13,391 nucleotides of DNA from an uncultured Vogesella sp. (GTDB lineage: Bacteria > Pseudomonadota > Gammaproteobacteria > Burkholderiales > Chromobacteriaceae). The translations under genes were made by a program, and so were the position numbers. Position 1 is the first letter of the stretch. Every line of letters begins with the position of its first letter. The DNA is taken from contig CAMLGD010000083.1 in the NCBI GenBank assembly GCA_946479405.1, forward strand, positions 1 to 13,391, given 5' to 3'. Of this stretch, positions 13,330 to 13,391 are shown one piece after another. The notes below the pieces were generated by a model that made no database searches, was not told where the DNA came from, and saw nothing but the letters and a program-made list of their open reading frames with translations.

Positions 13330-13391
13330 GATGTCGTGATGTCGTGATGTCGTGATGTCGTGATGTCGTGATGTCGTGATGTCGTGATGTC
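13330..13391. repeat. Octanucleotide tandem array GATGTCGT, 7.75 copies, cut by the window edge
   Basis: Seven perfect copies of the 8-bp unit (13330-13385) plus six bases of an eighth reach the last base, so the true length is unknown. The array begins five bases after operator copy 2 and lies where the rightward transcript should begin. Because 8 is not a multiple of 3, the plus strand meets a TGA in every frame within 24 nt, while the minus strand of the array has no stop in any frame. Every unit repeats TGATG, the half-site of the operator. Confidence 0.95.

Larger units (their letters stand above)
13105..13391. other. Regulatory intergenic region upstream of the GntR gene, running to the window edge
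   Basis: This stretch of at least 287 bp contains two operator-like palindromes, a rightward promoter, a near-copy of the 12-base word (13204-13215), a GGCTGGCCGGCC palindromic segment near 13217-13228, and a tandem array at the right end. A minus-strand -10-like TAGAAT (13136-13141 complement) lies about 32 nt before the GntR start, but no partnered -35 is clear. The minus strand is also open in one frame from the array down to about 13142; that reading has no recognised protein features and I do not call it. Confidence 0.6.

Noticed and set aside
12283..13347. Plus-strand open frame of 354 codons antisense to the GntR gene
   Set aside because: It overlaps the whole GntR gene and its operator region, with composition typical of an antisense frame and no ribosome site.
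13330..13391. CRISPR array
   Set aside because: The repeat unit is only 8 bp, is contiguous and has no spacers. It is a simple tandem repeat.
13142..13391. Leftward coding frame running from the tandem array to about 13142
   Set aside because: One minus-strand frame is open, but it crosses both palindromic operators and the promoter and shows no protein family features. Only sequence right of the window could rescue it.

Overview
The window reads as the chromosome of a GC-rich betaproteobacterium. Protein style and the richness in large cyclic-di-GMP enzymes would suit the Chromobacteriaceae/Neisseriales (Chromobacterium, Aquitalea, Vogesella type), but this is an impression from the sequences alone. 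No rRNA, tRNA, CRISPR array, prophage or defence operon is visible. Most genes lie on the minus strand.

Layout: (1) 1-1058, plus strand: the 3' end of an NCS1-type nucleobase/cation symporter and a short-chain dehydrogenase/reductase 18 nt behind it, closed by a strong intrinsic terminator. (2) About 1059-2541: a visibly AT-richer block with a long leader and a lone AraC/XylS-type regulator, probably acquired. (3) 2542-3178: a decayed IS3-family element with degenerate terminal inverted repeats, remnants of orfA and orfB, and no first catalytic Asp. (4) 3259-10621, minus strand: a MASE1-CHASE-PAS-GGDEF protein, a Cache-HAMP-PAS-GGDEF protein and a LysR regulator. Both cyclases keep the active-site and inhibitory-site motifs, so this is a two-input c-di-GMP locus. 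(5) 10622-12244: a SRPBCC-fold protein divergent from the LysR gene, with a palindromic LTTR-type box between them, then a convergent EamA/DMT transporter. (6) 12430-13391: a GntR/FCD regulator and, on its upstream side, two copies of a palindromic operator. One copy overlaps the -10 of a rightward promoter, and an octanucleotide tandem array follows and runs off the window.

How the parts work together: the permease and SDR look like an uptake-plus-oxidoreduction operon. The two cyclases would turn different periplasmic or membrane signals into c-di-GMP. The LysR protein probably controls itself and the SRPBCC gene, and the GntR protein probably controls itself and a rightward operon beyond the window.

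The least explained signals are a 12-base word, ACGTTGGCCGCA, present four times exactly plus two near-copies at gene ends and in intergenic DNA, and the GATGTCGT array beside the GntR operator. No new multi-gene system such as a defence or biosynthetic cluster is evident.
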